Below are positions 1 to 8,200 of a stretch of DNA of 43,344 bases, in pieces. The position numbers were made by a program, and so were the translations under genes. The stretch spans positions 1-43,344 of the forward strand of contig JAJCYI010000030.1 of assembly GCA_029263015.1 (NCBI GenBank), written 5' to 3'. This DNA comes from Saprospiraceae bacterium. Lineage in GTDB: Bacteria; Bacteroidota; Bacteroidia; Chitinophagales; Saprospiraceae. Each line of letters starts with the position of its first letter. Position 1 is the stretch's first letter. The notes beneath the pieces were generated by a model. The model saw only the letters and a program-made list of their open reading frames with translations. It was not told the DNA's origin and made no database searches.

Positions 1-1
1 T

Positions 2-193
2 CTCAATGCCATGCAGCGTTTCCTCCGCCGCAAGGACATCATGGGCTACCACAAGGAGCATTATCTGAACACCATACAATTTACCCGCAAGTTACTGGAA
101 TCAATGGACAGGGTAGCACTGGCCAATTTGAAAAGGGAGATTGAAGTGGCCAAATCGGTGGCGGAGAAAGGGTGGCTGTTGGAGCAGTGCTGA
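2..193 (+). CDS. C-terminal end of an unidentified protein (cut by window edge)
   Basis: The reading frame is open from the window edge and ends at a stop at 191-193, so about 63 C-terminal residues are visible. They are helical and charged (LNAMQRFLRRKDIMGYHKEH, ending EKGWLLEQC) with no signal or membrane segment. The first in-frame ATG is at 11, but the frame runs through the edge, so this is probably the tail of a longer gene. It vaguely resembles the helical tail of uncharacterised Bacteroidota proteins ending in a WLLE motif; that is recollection, not a search result. A strong hairpin lies 134 bases downstream. Confidence 0.45.
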   Translation, partial: LNAMQRFLRRKDIMGYHKEHYLNTIQFTRKLLESMDRVALANLKREIEVAKSVAEKGWLLEQC

Positions 194-326
194 TTTCTGA
201 AATTTCAGCAAGATAGAAGCGAAAGTCCATCACAGCGCAAGCATCAGCTTCAGGGCGAATTTTGGGAATCTTGGCGTTGAACTTTCGACATCATAGGCCC
301 CGCTAAAACGGGAGGGTCACAAACAA

Positions 327-359
327 AGAAGCAACGCTTTTTAAAAAAGCGTTGCTTCT
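327..359 (+). terminator. Perfect 16-bp hairpin, probable terminator
   Basis: Two 16-base arms (327-342 and 344-359) are perfect reverse complements around a single central base (AGAAGCAACGCTTTTT and its complement). The A/T-rich centre and GC-rich shoulder can work as an intrinsic terminator in either direction. It lies between the partial gene at the left edge and the lipoprotein at 510. The rest of 194-509 shows no gene. Confidence 0.6.
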
Positions 360-509
360 GAGGCAGTTTCCGTTTAAATGGATAGGACTATTCTTGGGGC
401 ATGATGCACTGTGTCTTGTACTCCACCATATTTACAACTGGGTTTTATTGCTACTGTTAGATAATCTGATTAACTTGAAATCTTACCGTTTTAAGAAAAG
501 TCAATATCC

Positions 510-1157
510 ATGAGAACCTGGTCTATCCTTCTACCGTTCTTTTCAGCTTTAATAATTTTATCCTGCGGCATTAGCCGGGGATTGCTTTTCAAAAGTAAAT
601 GTGGAACAGCCGAACCCTACTCCATCAAACCAGTGGCAATAAATTTAGAAGAAGGCGATTTGTTATTGGGTAGCACTCGGATATGGAGGGAACGAAATCA
701 AAGCGTTCCTTACGATTTAGGGGCAACAGTTATTTCCGATGACGAATTTGAAAAAATCAAAAGCCATTTCAAGAATCAGGTTTATGGTGACAGCATTTAT
801 GCGTTTGCCCTGTTCTTCGACGGATTAATCAGCATGGAAAATAATTTTGACCCCAATGACCTTATCGGATATTGTAAATACACTATTGAGAAAGGTAAAA
901 TGTACCAAACCCTTTATACTAAGGCTATGGGTAGTTTCATGTTGCACAAATATTTTGGTGGAGAGGCTGCTTATTTGGAATACAACTCATTGGGTTATTA
1001 TGCCCAGCAGGTGTTCAAACAACATGAAAACCGTTCTTTTATCTTGATTAGGAACGTGGGGCATGACAGGCTCAATCTTAGGCATCCTAAAAATGAAGTA
1101 TTGAAAAAAATAAGAGCATCAGGGCTTAATAAAAGTGAGGGTAAAGTATCAAGCTGA
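510..1157 (+). CDS. Unknown lipoprotein
   Basis: A 215-residue protein starting with a typical lipoprotein signal: positive MRTW, a hydrophobic stretch and an ILSC lipobox with Cys at about residue 19. It should be exported and lipidated. The mature part has no motif I recognise. It is mixed alpha/beta and rich in Tyr and Phe (for example FDPNDLIGYCKYTIEKGKMY near residues 113-132). No catalytic signature is evident. The nearest gene downstream is a decayed toxin-antitoxin locus on the other strand, so no operon context helps. The function is unknown; the coding call rests on length, signal peptide and the absence of a better frame. Confidence 0.7.
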   Translation: MRTWSILLPFFSALIILSCGISRGLLFKSKCGTAEPYSIKPVAINLEEGDLLLGSTRIWRERNQSVPYDLGATVISDDEFEKIKSHFKNQVYGDSIYAFALFFDGLISMENNFDPNDLIGYCKYTIEKGKMYQTLYTKAMGSFMLHKYFGGEAAYLEYNSLGYYAQQVFKQHENRSFILIRNVGHDRLNLRHPKNEVLKKIRASGLNKSEGKVSS

Positions 1158-1244
1158 TCGGGTATACGCTGGTGCAGGAGACGGCGTTCTGTGTCCAGCT
1201 ACGCTTTTCCAATTGATTGAAGTTCAGGGAGTTGTGACTCTGAC

Positions 1245-1758
1245 TTACAGTATATTGAGAAAAGAATCCGCCGTCATGACTAGGATAGAAACGTTTTTAA
1301 AATCTTGCAGGTTTCTGGTAAGAAAATACTGCATATTGTTTTGTTCGGCAACTTGATATTGAATAGTATCTTCCAAATCTTTAAAATTTGAAACGGCGTT
1401 GTTGCATGAACATTTTTCCTTTGGTCAAAGCGGACTTTCGGTCACGAACATTTTTTAAAAAGTCTTTTCTGTGATAAGTATTTGGCGAAAATTAAATAAA
1501 CCAAATAAGATTGTTTCATGTAACAACGCCATTTGAACCCAAAGAAAGGTCAATCGTTTTTTCATTTACAGGGAGTGGTGTCACCAACAATCTAAATTTT
1601 GAAATGGCTTGCCAGGCCGACTTCTTTGTTGGCAAAGATTTGCAAAGCAAGTAAAGAAGGAATGGGAATACGCTTGCTGGAACCTAAGCTTCCACTTCTC
1701 CCGAATCAGCTTTATTGAAAAACATGGCTGCGAGGACGTCAAAGGGTTCTCTTTTCAT
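1245..1758 (-). pseudogene. PIN-domain (VapC-like) toxin remnant, split by a MITE
   Basis: Read on minus, three blocks rebuild most of a PIN ribonuclease toxin. Block 1 (1752-1687) reads REPFDVLAAMFFNKADSGEVEA and ends in a TAG at 1684-1686. Block 2 (1683-1531) continues in the same frame with YLLCKSLPTKKSAWQAISKF and ends LSLGSN. Block 3 (1385-1245) gives NFKDLEDTIQYQVAEQ after the duplication and then FLTRNLQDFKN, the C-terminal PIN signature. A 136-bp MITE plus its 9-bp duplication sits exactly between blocks 2 and 3, and removing them restores the frame. The N-terminal strand with the first catalytic Asp (LDTN-type) is missing. PIN toxins are usually 130-140 residues; about 120 remain. 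The gene is dead through N-terminal deletion, a nonsense codon and the insertion. Confidence 0.85.
1395..1530. mobile_element. 136-bp MITE with 16-bp TIRs and 9-bp target duplication
   Basis: The element starts GGCGTTGTTGCATGAA (1395-1410) and ends with its near-perfect complement TTCATGTAACAACGCC (1515-1530, one mismatch). The flanks ATTTGAAAC (1386-1394) and ATTTGAACC (1531-1539) agree at 8 of 9 positions and read as a target duplication. There is no coding capacity inside. A second element at 13526-13710 has the same ends and also a 9-bp duplication. Nine-base duplications and this kind of TIR are compatible with mobilisation by an IS5-group (IS903-like) transposase, which is not in this window; that family link is inference. 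Confidence 0.85.
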
Positions 1759-1939
1759 CAAGATAGGACTTTTTTTCATCAAAATCTGGAGGAAGGGTTT
1801 CTATGCCGTACAGGCTTTCGACCGAAGGGGTGAGCGGCGAAGTTTCTCTATTCTTGCTATTGGTAATGCTATCTAGATAGGCTTCAATCAGTCTGGATAG
1901 ACTGGTACTGTATTGTTTGGGTTTTCTCCTTGCCCTACC
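1739..1939 (-). pseudogene. DUF6364-type antitoxin remnant
   Basis: The minus frame encodes KQYSTSLSRLIEAYLDSITN followed by SKNRETSPLTPSVESLYG and LPPDFDEKKSYLDEKRTL, stop at 1739-1741. This is the pattern of the C-terminal two thirds of DUF6364 antitoxins: a TSLS..IE.YL helix followed by a SL.G...LP.DFD tail that wraps the PIN toxin. The ribbon-helix-helix N-terminus (KLTLTID...) is absent; the frame runs straight back into the stop codon of the ASPIC gene at 1940-1942. The adjacent PIN remnant on the same strand confirms the pairing. Both the antitoxin start and the toxin start have been deleted, so the locus is inactive. Confidence 0.78.
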
Positions 1940-4177
1940 TCACCCACCAAACTCAAACCTTTTCACCTCATAATATTCCACCTCCGCTTCCCCTTCCGTG
2001 ATCTTCATAAAACGATTGATCTCAAGATTTTCAAAAACCCTGACGGAATGCACCCGGTTAGGCCATTTCACTTTGATGGATTTGATTTTGGTGGCATCGC
2101 CAAGGCCGAGTTCGAGTTGGAGGCTGTTGCCGCCGAAGCTGCTGCCTGTGGAGACGGTGGTGTGGAAGACCTGTTCTTTACCACTGGCATTTTGTGTGGT
2201 AACTTTCACTCTGGCGCCGATGGCGCAGTGGTTGGCAGTTGTGCCCACGAGCTTGAGGGAAGTCCAACTGTTTTCATCGCCAATGGGGTTGAGGAAAAAG
2301 GCATCGCCAAAAACATCCCCCTCGAATGCGCCGCCGATGACTGTAAAAATATCCTGGTCGCCGTCGTTGTCGAAATCGCCGAAACCGACGGCGTGGCCTT
2401 TTTGGACATGTCCGAAACCGCCAGCGGTGGTCACATCCTGATAGCTCCGGCCGTTGTTGTTGCGAAACATTTTATTGGGCACGACAGCTGTGAAACCAGG
2501 CGCTCCCGTTCCAAGATAACAATCGAGCCAGCCATCGTTGTCGATGTCGCCGTAGTTCGAGCCCATCACGAACATGGCCTCGTCCAGCCCTGCTTTTTTG
2601 GCAATATCGGTGAAGGTGTTATCCTGGTTGTTGATAAAAAGGGAAGGATTGCCCTCAGTGGCCTCGCCCCGGAAGTTCAAGGCAGCCAGGTGGGCTGCGA
2701 CCCGTCCGTCCCTCACGCCAAATCCAGCAGCAAAAATGTCTTCCCAGCCATCGTTGTTGAAATCGAACATCCAGCAGGGGAAGCTGACGATGGGCGTTTT
2801 TGCGGTGGCTGTTTCAGAGATGTTTTGAAAACTGATGGATTGGGTCTCAGGGTTGAATCCATTGTTCAACAATAGGAAATTAGGAGACCCAAGTATGGAG
2901 ATGTACAAATCTGTCCAGCCGTCGTTGTTCACGTCGCCAGCGGTGCAGCCTTTTATAAAAGCGTAAAGTTGGCCAAGCCCCAATTCCACTACTTTATTGG
3001 TGAAAGTGCCGTCACCATTATTGAAATAAAACTCGCAGGGATTGTTGTACCCCTGTCCACTTTCATTGCCGATGAAAAGGTCGAGCCAGCCGTCGTTGTC
3101 GAAGTCGGCCCAGGCGGCGGTCTGCGTGGGGGCGAAATTCAGAAGGCCGGCCTCTTCTGTCACATCCGAAAATGTTCCGTCTCCATTATTTCTAAGGAGT
3201 GAATTTGGAATCTGGCCACTCTTCTTGTACCAGGCCCCACGGAGCACCAGCACATCGATCCAACCGTCGTTGTTGTAGTCGGCGTGTTGGGTATTGAGGC
3301 CACCCCTCAGGCTATCGAGCCCTGCCTCTTTTGATTTTTCGGTAAAACTCCCGTCGCCATTGTTTACGTAAAAATGTGATTGGTCAGAAGAGCCCCACGA
3401 CGAAGCGAAGATGTCAAGTAGTCCATCGTTGTTGAAGTCGTCCACGCAAGTTCCGCCGGACAGTCCCATCGTATTCACACCTATTTCATCAGCGATGTTC
3501 TTAAAAATAGGGACTTGGTAATCAGAGGAAAAAGAACGCGTTGGGATCAGCCATTTTGCGGGAACTTTTTCAGGGTATTCCCCGAGGGTCATGTAAGCAA
3601 AATTGAGCATCCACAGGGTTTCGTAATGATCGGGCTTTTCATTCAGCATTTCTTCATAAAGCTGGATGGCCGTGAGGCTTGCCTCTTGGATGGTATAAAT
3701 GCCTTCCCCTTTGATCGGCATGAGGCAGGATTCGCGGTTGAAGCGTTGGATGCAGTTGTCCGATTCGCCGAGGCGGATGTACGAGAGGGCGAGCATACGT
3801 TTTACGGTAAAGAGGAAATCGGCGTTCAGCCCAGCCTGGGTACCCGATTGCAGCAGTTGTTCAAATTCCCCGATGGCCTGTTCGTTTTTACCAGCATTGA
3901 GCAGCTCATAGGCATAGTACATTTTGTTGGTCATTTGGTCGTTGACGGTCTGGCTGTTGTCCATTTTGATCTTGTACTGCTCGGCCCGTTGGGCGTTGAG
4001 GTAGTACTCCAAACTCAGCGGGTCTATATTGCTATATGAATCGGCAAGGAGCTTGATCATTTTGGCCGTGCCCGAAAGCTGCTTGGCAGGAGGTGGGGCC
4101 TCGTTGGAAGTTTCATCCCCACAACTTGATAGAACGATAAAAAGGAGAATGGCTAAGGTTGTACTCAATAGTTTCAT
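1940..4177 (-). CDS. FG-GAP/VCBS repeat lipoprotein with ASPIC/UnbV domain (CRTAC1-like)
   Basis: A 745-residue exported lipoprotein: signal MKLLSTTLAILLFIVLSSC with Cys at 19, a helical TPR-like region (about residues 35-200), then a beta-propeller built from FG-GAP/VCBS repeats (about 225-630). The repeats show the calcium-binding core D-x-N-N-D-G-x-x-D many times (DFNNDGLLDIF, DYNNDGWIDVL, DFDNDGWLDLF, DVNNDGWTDLY, DIDNDGWLDCY, DFDNDGDQDIF). The last about 90 residues carry the ASPIC/UnbV domain (IGARVKVTT...STGSSFGG...ELGLGDATKIKSIKVKWPN). Proteins of this family are surface or secreted and thought to bind ligands or polysaccharide; no catalytic role is visible. It is divergent from the CotH-like gene, with 114 bp between them. 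Confidence 0.93.
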   Translation of the reverse strand: MKLLSTTLAILLFIVLSSCGDETSNEAPPPAKQLSGTAKMIKLLADSYSNIDPLSLEYYLNAQRAEQYKIKMDNSQTVNDQMTNKMYYAYELLNAGKNEQAIGEFEQLLQSGTQAGLNADFLFTVKRMLALSYIRLGESDNCIQRFNRESCLMPIKGEGIYTIQEASLTAIQLYEEMLNEKPDHYETLWMLNFAYMTLGEYPEKVPAKWLIPTRSFSSDYQVPIFKNIADEIGVNTMGLSGGTCVDDFNNDGLLDIFASSWGSSDQSHFYVNNGDGSFTEKSKEAGLDSLRGGLNTQHADYNNDGWIDVLVLRGAWYKKSGQIPNSLLRNNGDGTFSDVTEEAGLLNFAPTQTAAWADFDNDGWLDLFIGNESGQGYNNPCEFYFNNGDGTFTNKVVELGLGQLYAFIKGCTAGDVNNDGWTDLYISILGSPNFLLLNNGFNPETQSISFQNISETATAKTPIVSFPCWMFDFNNDGWEDIFAAGFGVRDGRVAAHLAALNFRGEATEGNPSLFINNQDNTFTDIAKKAGLDEAMFVMGSNYGDIDNDGWLDCYLGTGAPGFTAVVPNKMFRNNNGRSYQDVTTAGGFGHVQKGHAVGFGDFDNDGDQDIFTVIGGAFEGDVFGDAFFLNPIGDENSWTSLKLVGTTANHCAIGARVKVTTQNASGKEQVFHTTVSTGSSFGGNSLQLELGLGDATKIKSIKVKWPNRVHSVRVFENLEINRFMKITEGEAEVEYYEVKRFEFGG

Positions 4178-4291
4178 GAAAATTATTTGATGTGAAGCTA
4201 TAAAATAGTACGGGAGCGGCTATTGAAAGTTTACTGGAATTTGCTGGAAATGTTTTTAAATTAGCATTTCAAAAGAATTGAACCTGAAAAT

Positions 4292-5305
4292 ATGATTAAG
4301 CGCCTCCTACTCTCCGCTGTTTTGGTTTTTTTTGGCCTTTGTGCCTGTCACAAGCATGTGGAACTTACCGAAACCCCCTTCCAGCATTTTGAGGATAAGA
4401 AACCGATCCACCTCGTTATTGACACAGACATGGACAAGCTGCTGGCCAAAGAAGAAGACCAGCCTTACCAAGATGCCCAGTTGATCCTTAAAAAAGATAA
4501 ATGTACGGACGAACATTTCCATTTGGAGGCAAGGCCCCGGGGCGTTTTCCGGAAGGCAAACTGCGCATTTCCACCTCTTAAAATCCGCTTCCCCGATGAA
4601 GTCTTGGAGGCAGGTGGGTTCATGGATTACCCTACTTTGAAATTGGTGACCCATTGTCAGGAAGACCCTGCTTACGATCAGCTCATATTAAAAGAATATT
4701 TAATTTTTAAGTTATATAATATACTAACAGACAATGGTTTCAAGACTCAGTTGACCAAAATTACTTATTGCGACTCTTATAAACGGCACGAAAATATAGA
4801 GCGGTTTGGTTTTTTAATCGAGCATCCCAGGGAACTGGCCGACCGCATGAACGGCCGTATTTTAGGTGAAAAATATGGTGCGCCAAGAAACATCCACAAA
4901 CCTCAGTACAAGATTTTTACCCTCTTCCAGTACATGATCGGGAACACCGACTGGGGTCTTTCCAACCGTCACAATGTCAAGCTCATCCAGCCCAACACAG
5001 GGGATTTGAAAATACCCATGCCAATACCTTACGACTTCGATTTTTGTGGCCTCGTTGATGCACCGTATGCCATACCGCACCACAACCACCCAATCAAAGA
5101 TGTGAAAGAACGCTATTTCCAGTGGCGGGGAGGAGAAGAGGATTTTACAGACGTTTTTGATTTGTTTAAATCTAAAAAAGAAGCGTTATTGGCCGTCTGT
5201 GAAAATTGTGAATACATAACGGAAAAGAGCAAAGCAGAAATGCTTGGCTATCTTGAATCTTTTTTTGTGCTATTGGATACGCCAGAAGCGATTGTTGGGA
5301 AGTAA
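4292..5305 (+). CDS. CotH-like protein-kinase-fold lipoprotein
   Basis: A 337-residue protein with a lipoprotein signal (MIKRLLLSAVLVFFGLCAC, Cys about 19). The core shows features of the CotH family, atypical secreted kinases: ARPRGVFRKANC...PPLKIRFP near residues 77-98 (CotH proteins usually have an R-G-N-S/T-like strand here), YMIGNTDWGLSNRHNVKLI near 210-228 with the catalytic-loop Asp, and PIPYDFDFCGLVDAPYA near 240-257, where the YDFD Asp is the likely metal ligand. Bacteroidota CotH homologues are often outer-membrane lipoproteins of unknown substrate. The IS3 element starts six bases after the stop codon without disrupting the gene. Confidence 0.85.
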   Translation: MIKRLLLSAVLVFFGLCACHKHVELTETPFQHFEDKKPIHLVIDTDMDKLLAKEEDQPYQDAQLILKKDKCTDEHFHLEARPRGVFRKANCAFPPLKIRFPDEVLEAGGFMDYPTLKLVTHCQEDPAYDQLILKEYLIFKLYNILTDNGFKTQLTKITYCDSYKRHENIERFGFLIEHPRELADRMNGRILGEKYGAPRNIHKPQYKIFTLFQYMIGNTDWGLSNRHNVKLIQPNTGDLKIPMPIPYDFDFCGLVDAPYAIPHHNHPIKDVKERYFQWRGGEEDFTDVFDLFKSKKEALLAVCENCEYITEKSKAEMLGYLESFFVLLDTPEAIVGK

Positions 5306-5350
5306 TTGTTCTGTATTGTCCTGAAATAGCCTTACACAAAAAGGTGTAAA

Positions 5351-5734
5351 ATGTCAGGAATAAAAAAGCCTGTAAAAAATTACAACCGTTATTCAAACAG
5401 TCTGAAACGCAAGATAGCAAAAGCATATATATCGGGTCAGGCCAGTTATGCTATTTTAGCGGAAGAAAATGGGCTTCGTGATAAGACCGTGGTGAAAGAA
5501 TTTGTAAAATGGTATCGCCGGAAATTAGAGTTGGAGCCCGATTTTGATATCCAACCAGAGATGCCGGAAAACCCGAATATTTTGTCAGAGAAAGAATTAC
5601 AGGTCCGAGTCAAGGAATTGGAAAAGGAGTTGCACTTAGCGAAGCTAAAAGCTGAAATGCTGGAGACCATCATTGATTTGGCAGAGGAGCAATTCAATTT
5701 GGATATCCGAAAAAAGTCTGGGGCCAAGCAGTAA
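5351..5734 (+). CDS. IS3-family transposase OrfA (HTH and leucine-zipper subunit)
   Basis: The 127-residue protein has an N-terminal helix-turn-helix (about 12-60: YSNSLKRKIAKAYISGQAS...ILAEENGLRDKTVVKEFVKW) and a C-terminal heptad region (EKELQVRVKELEKELHLAKL) typical of IS3 OrfA. Near its end the sequence A AAA AAG (5710-5716) lies in the correct phase for -1 slippage (codons CGA AAA AAG), which would fuse OrfA to OrfB as RKKVWGQAVTGMKAF. A TIR-like motif overlaps the start codon (from 5345), so the promoter and start may be contacted by transposase. Confidence 0.92.
   Translation: MSGIKKPVKNYNRYSNSLKRKIAKAYISGQASYAILAEENGLRDKTVVKEFVKWYRRKLELEPDFDIQPEMPENPNILSEKELQVRVKELEKELHLAKLKAEMLETIIDLAEEQFNLDIRKKSGAKQ
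5710..5716 (+). promoter_or_regulatory. A AAA AAG programmed -1 frameshift site of the IS3 element
   Basis: The heptamer A AAA AAG is in phase with orfA codons (CGA AAA AAG). Slippage by -1 skips the orfA TAA at 5732-5734 and enters the orfB frame, giving the OrfAB fusion that acts as transposase in IS3 elements. The motif is a canonical slippery site for this family. The downstream stimulatory structure was not resolved by eye. Confidence 0.8.
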
Positions 5735-5739
5735 CAGGG

Positions 5740-6695
5740 ATGAAGGCATTTTATAAATGCACAGGACTCGGTGTTCTGTGCGGACTGGTTGGCAAGACCC
5801 GACAGGCCTTTTATGAATACAAATGGCGGGTTGAAAAGACTCAATTTGAAGACGCCATTATCGTTGACCTGGTAAGGAAAGAACGCAGGATAGCCAAGCG
5901 GGTAGGTGGTAAAAAATTATTTCTGATCTTAAAAAAGGCTTTATTGAAGCACGGTATCACCGTAGGCCGGGACAAATTTTTGGATGTTTTACGGGACAAT
6001 GACCTGTTGGTAAAACGCCGGCGGAGACGGGTCAGGACAACGATGAGCCGCCACCGGTTGCGGAAATATCCAAATCTTTCGAAGGGCCTGGAAATTGACC
6101 GGGCCGGGCAATTATGGGTATCCGACATAACTTATCTGAGTGTCGAGGGGGTACACATTGCTACCCGATCTTGATAACGGATGCCTATAGCCGAAAGGTG
6201 GTGGGGTACAACTTTGGCCGGACAATGGATGCCAGTTTTTGCGTCCAGGCGCTGGAAAGTGCGGTTGCAGACCGGTGTTTTGGCGGCAGAAAATTGATGC
6301 ACCATTCAGACCGGGGGCTGCAATATTGTTCGGAAGCATATGTGAAGATTTTGAAAAACAACCACATTTGCATCAGTATGACGGAAAACGGGGACCCTTT
6401 GGAAAACCCTTTGGCGGAAAGGATGAACAGGATATTCAAGGACAATTTCGCTTTGGACGTGCCGTTTGCAACTTTTGAAGAAGGCCGGCAAGCGGTCCGG
6501 AATGCCATTGATTATTATAATAACCGCTTGCCGCACTCGTCAATAGATATGCTTACACCAATGGAAGCGCACCATAAAACAGGCGATCTGAAAAAACATT
6601 GGAAGTGGTATTGGAAGGAAGAACAGGAAGCGATGAAACAGCTTGAAGTAGAATTAGAAGCAGACATCGGTATTCCTAATCAATCGCAAAGGTGA
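5740..6695 (+). pseudogene. IS3-family transposase OrfB (DDE integrase), one-base frameshift
   Basis: Two overlapping frames make one rve-type DDE transposase. The first (5740-6174) has the HTH_21 region (KKLFLILKKALLKHGITVGR) and the first catalytic Asp (WVSDITYLSVEG). It shifts in the G run at 6147-6151. The second continues GTHCYPILITDAYSRKVVGY, then HSDRGLQY with the second Asp and NPLAERMNRIFKDNF with the catalytic Glu. One extra G in the run would restore a continuous protein of about 318 residues, the normal OrfB size. All three catalytic acids are present, so the lesion is recent or an assembly artefact. Confidence 0.88.
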
Positions 6696-6745
6696 GGCAT
6701 TTTCTGTGAAATTGTAAAGGGTATATAAACGGCTTCGTGCCTCGG

Positions 6746-6786
6746 CCGCCCTTGACAAAATCACAAAAAATACTCAGGGACGGCTT
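6746..6786 (+). terminator. Hairpin after the transposase gene
   Basis: GCCGCCCTTGA and TCAGGGACGGC form an 11-bp stem with two mismatches in the non-coding right part of the IS, followed by a smaller AGGTTT/AAACCT hairpin. It lies 50 bases after the orfB stop and could end the transposase transcript. Confidence 0.4.
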
Positions 6787-6838
6787 AAGGTTTGAAAAAC
6801 CTAAAACCCTGGACTACCTTTGCCGGGCCCCGTTTGGC

Positions 6839-6954
6839 TGTAAGGGTAATTCAGGATTTTTATCGGTCGTGTAAAGTTATTTCAGGATATTTTTTACCCT
6901 GTAAAGCTATTCACGGACTATTTTTTAACTGTAAGGTTTTTTCAGGACGATACA
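6839..6954 (+). repeat. Four TIR-like iterons phased every 30-31 bp
   Basis: Copies begin with TGTAAGG or TGTAAAG at 6839, 6870, 6900 and 6930, each followed by a (T)TTCAGGA-like core (6900 has TTCACGGA) and a T-rich spacer. The last one is the right TIR itself. The reverse complement of the left TIR (TGTAAGGCTATTTCAGGAC) fits the same consensus. Spacing of 31, 30 and 30 bp is about three helical turns, which would put all sites on one face of the DNA. Such iterated end motifs are expected for transposase binding, but are not usual for IS3. Confidence 0.75.
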
Positions 6955-7007
6955 TTCCATCCTGATTTTTTTTCATTCACCATTCACCTCTCACCATTCA
7001 CCTCTCA

Positions 7008-8187
7008 TCACTTTCCCACCAGCCTCCCAATATGCGCCAGCCCAAACACCGGCCCTGGCAGCAAGAACAAATACCACCACTCTGGCGCCATTCTGTTCTG
7101 TAAAAAACTCAATAACTGGATGCTGAAAATGGTCAGGGCAAAGCCAATGCAGTTGACGATGGTAAGTGCCGTTCCCACGTATACTTTGGGCGCCTTTTGT
7201 GCTACGACAGCAGAAAACTGTGGACTGTCACCAACGACTGAAAAACCCCAGGTAAGTAACCCAAGGAGGAAAAGCCATTTTGGCAAAAAGAATAGGAATG
7301 GCGAAAGCAAACAAAAAATACCCGAGATCAGCAGCATGGCAAAAGCGACTTTTGGGCTGCCTTTTTTTATTGAAAAATACCCACCCAAAACGCAGCCCGC
7401 CCCTCCCATTGCGATGGTGAGGAAGGACCACAATGGAATCGAAATATTTGTTCCCTGCATTTCATTGAACGTGGACAGCATGATTGGTACGAATGCCCAC
7501 ATAGCGTACAGTTCCCACATGTGGCCAAAGTATCCGAATGCTGCGGAGCGGAAGGCCTTGAAGCGGAAAATCTGGGGAATTACATTCCATTCAAATTTTG
7601 GAGCAGCCTGCCTGAATGGCCCATCGCCTACGGTGAAATAAAGTAGCATGCCACCCAAAACTGCAAGCGCAGAGGTGGCCATGAGCAAACTGCTCCATGG
7701 GAGGCCCGCTCGAAGTTGCTTTAAGTAAATGCGGGAATGCCGTACCCAACACCAGTGCCCCAACGAGGTAGCCCAATGCCTTTCCCAATCCTTTATCGTA
7801 CCAGTCCGCTGATATTTTCATGCCGACCGGATAAATGCCTGCAAGGAAAAAACCTGTGAGAAACCGGAAGGCCATCAACGAGGTCTGTCCATCAGCATAC
7901 CAATAGACACAAAGATTGAAAAACGCTCCCGCTAGGGAAGAAAACAAAAAGGTTTTGGAAGGTGAAAAACGATCAGCAATGGACAGGATTGCAAAAACCA
8001 AGGTGCCACCAATGAACCCTAATTGTACTGCCGATGTGATGTTGGCGACAGACCCTTCTGGTAAGTTGAGTGCCTGCTGCAAATCCCCGGCAATGGCATT
8101 TCCGGTAAACCATAACGACGTACCTGCGAACTGTGCAAACACGATGATGGGGAGAATGTGGGCAGGAATGTCGTTTCTTATTCTCAA
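7008..8187 (-). pseudogene. MFS transporter, one-base frameshift
   Basis: Two overlapping minus-strand frames (8187 to about 7700, then about 7720 to 7008) give one major-facilitator protein of about 392 residues with twelve likely membrane spans. The N-terminal half reads HILPIIVFAQFAGTSLWFTG and ISADWYDKGLGKALGYLVGA (loop after TM4), the C-terminal half FGHMWELYAMWAFVPIML onward. Deleting one base from the C run at 7705-7707 restores SSGLPWSSLLMATS across the junction. The N-terminal motif resembles uncharacterised Bacteroidota MFS proteins; the substrate cannot be told. Either inactive or a sequencing error: no other lesion is seen. Confidence 0.8.
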
Positions 8188-8200
8188 AATCCTTTATTTG

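Larger units (their letters stand above)
5312..6954 (+). mobile_element. IS3-family insertion sequence, 1643 bp
   Basis: Terminal inverted repeats of 25 bp lie at 5312-5336 (TGTATTGTCCTGAAATAGCC...) and 6930-6954 (complement begins TGTATCGTCCTGAAAAAACC), matching at 22 of 25 positions, with the TG...CA termini usual for IS3. A 3-bp duplication TTC flanks it (5309-5311 and 6955-6957). It carries orfA and orfB joined by a predicted -1 frameshift. The non-coding right end (6696-6954) is about 260 bp, long for this family, and holds phased copies of the TIR. A one-base deletion in orfB suggests the copy is not autonomous unless it is a sequencing error. Confidence 0.93.

Noticed and set aside
1135-1356. 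73-residue plus-strand frame
   Set aside because: It is antisense to the PIN toxin remnant, which has clear family motifs; no independent support.
1609-1833. 74-residue plus-strand frame
   Set aside because: Antisense to the antitoxin and toxin remnants; the minus strand explains the sequence.
1913-2875. 320-residue plus-strand frame
   Set aside because: Antisense shadow of the FG-GAP/ASPIC gene; composition follows the repeats of the real gene in reverse.
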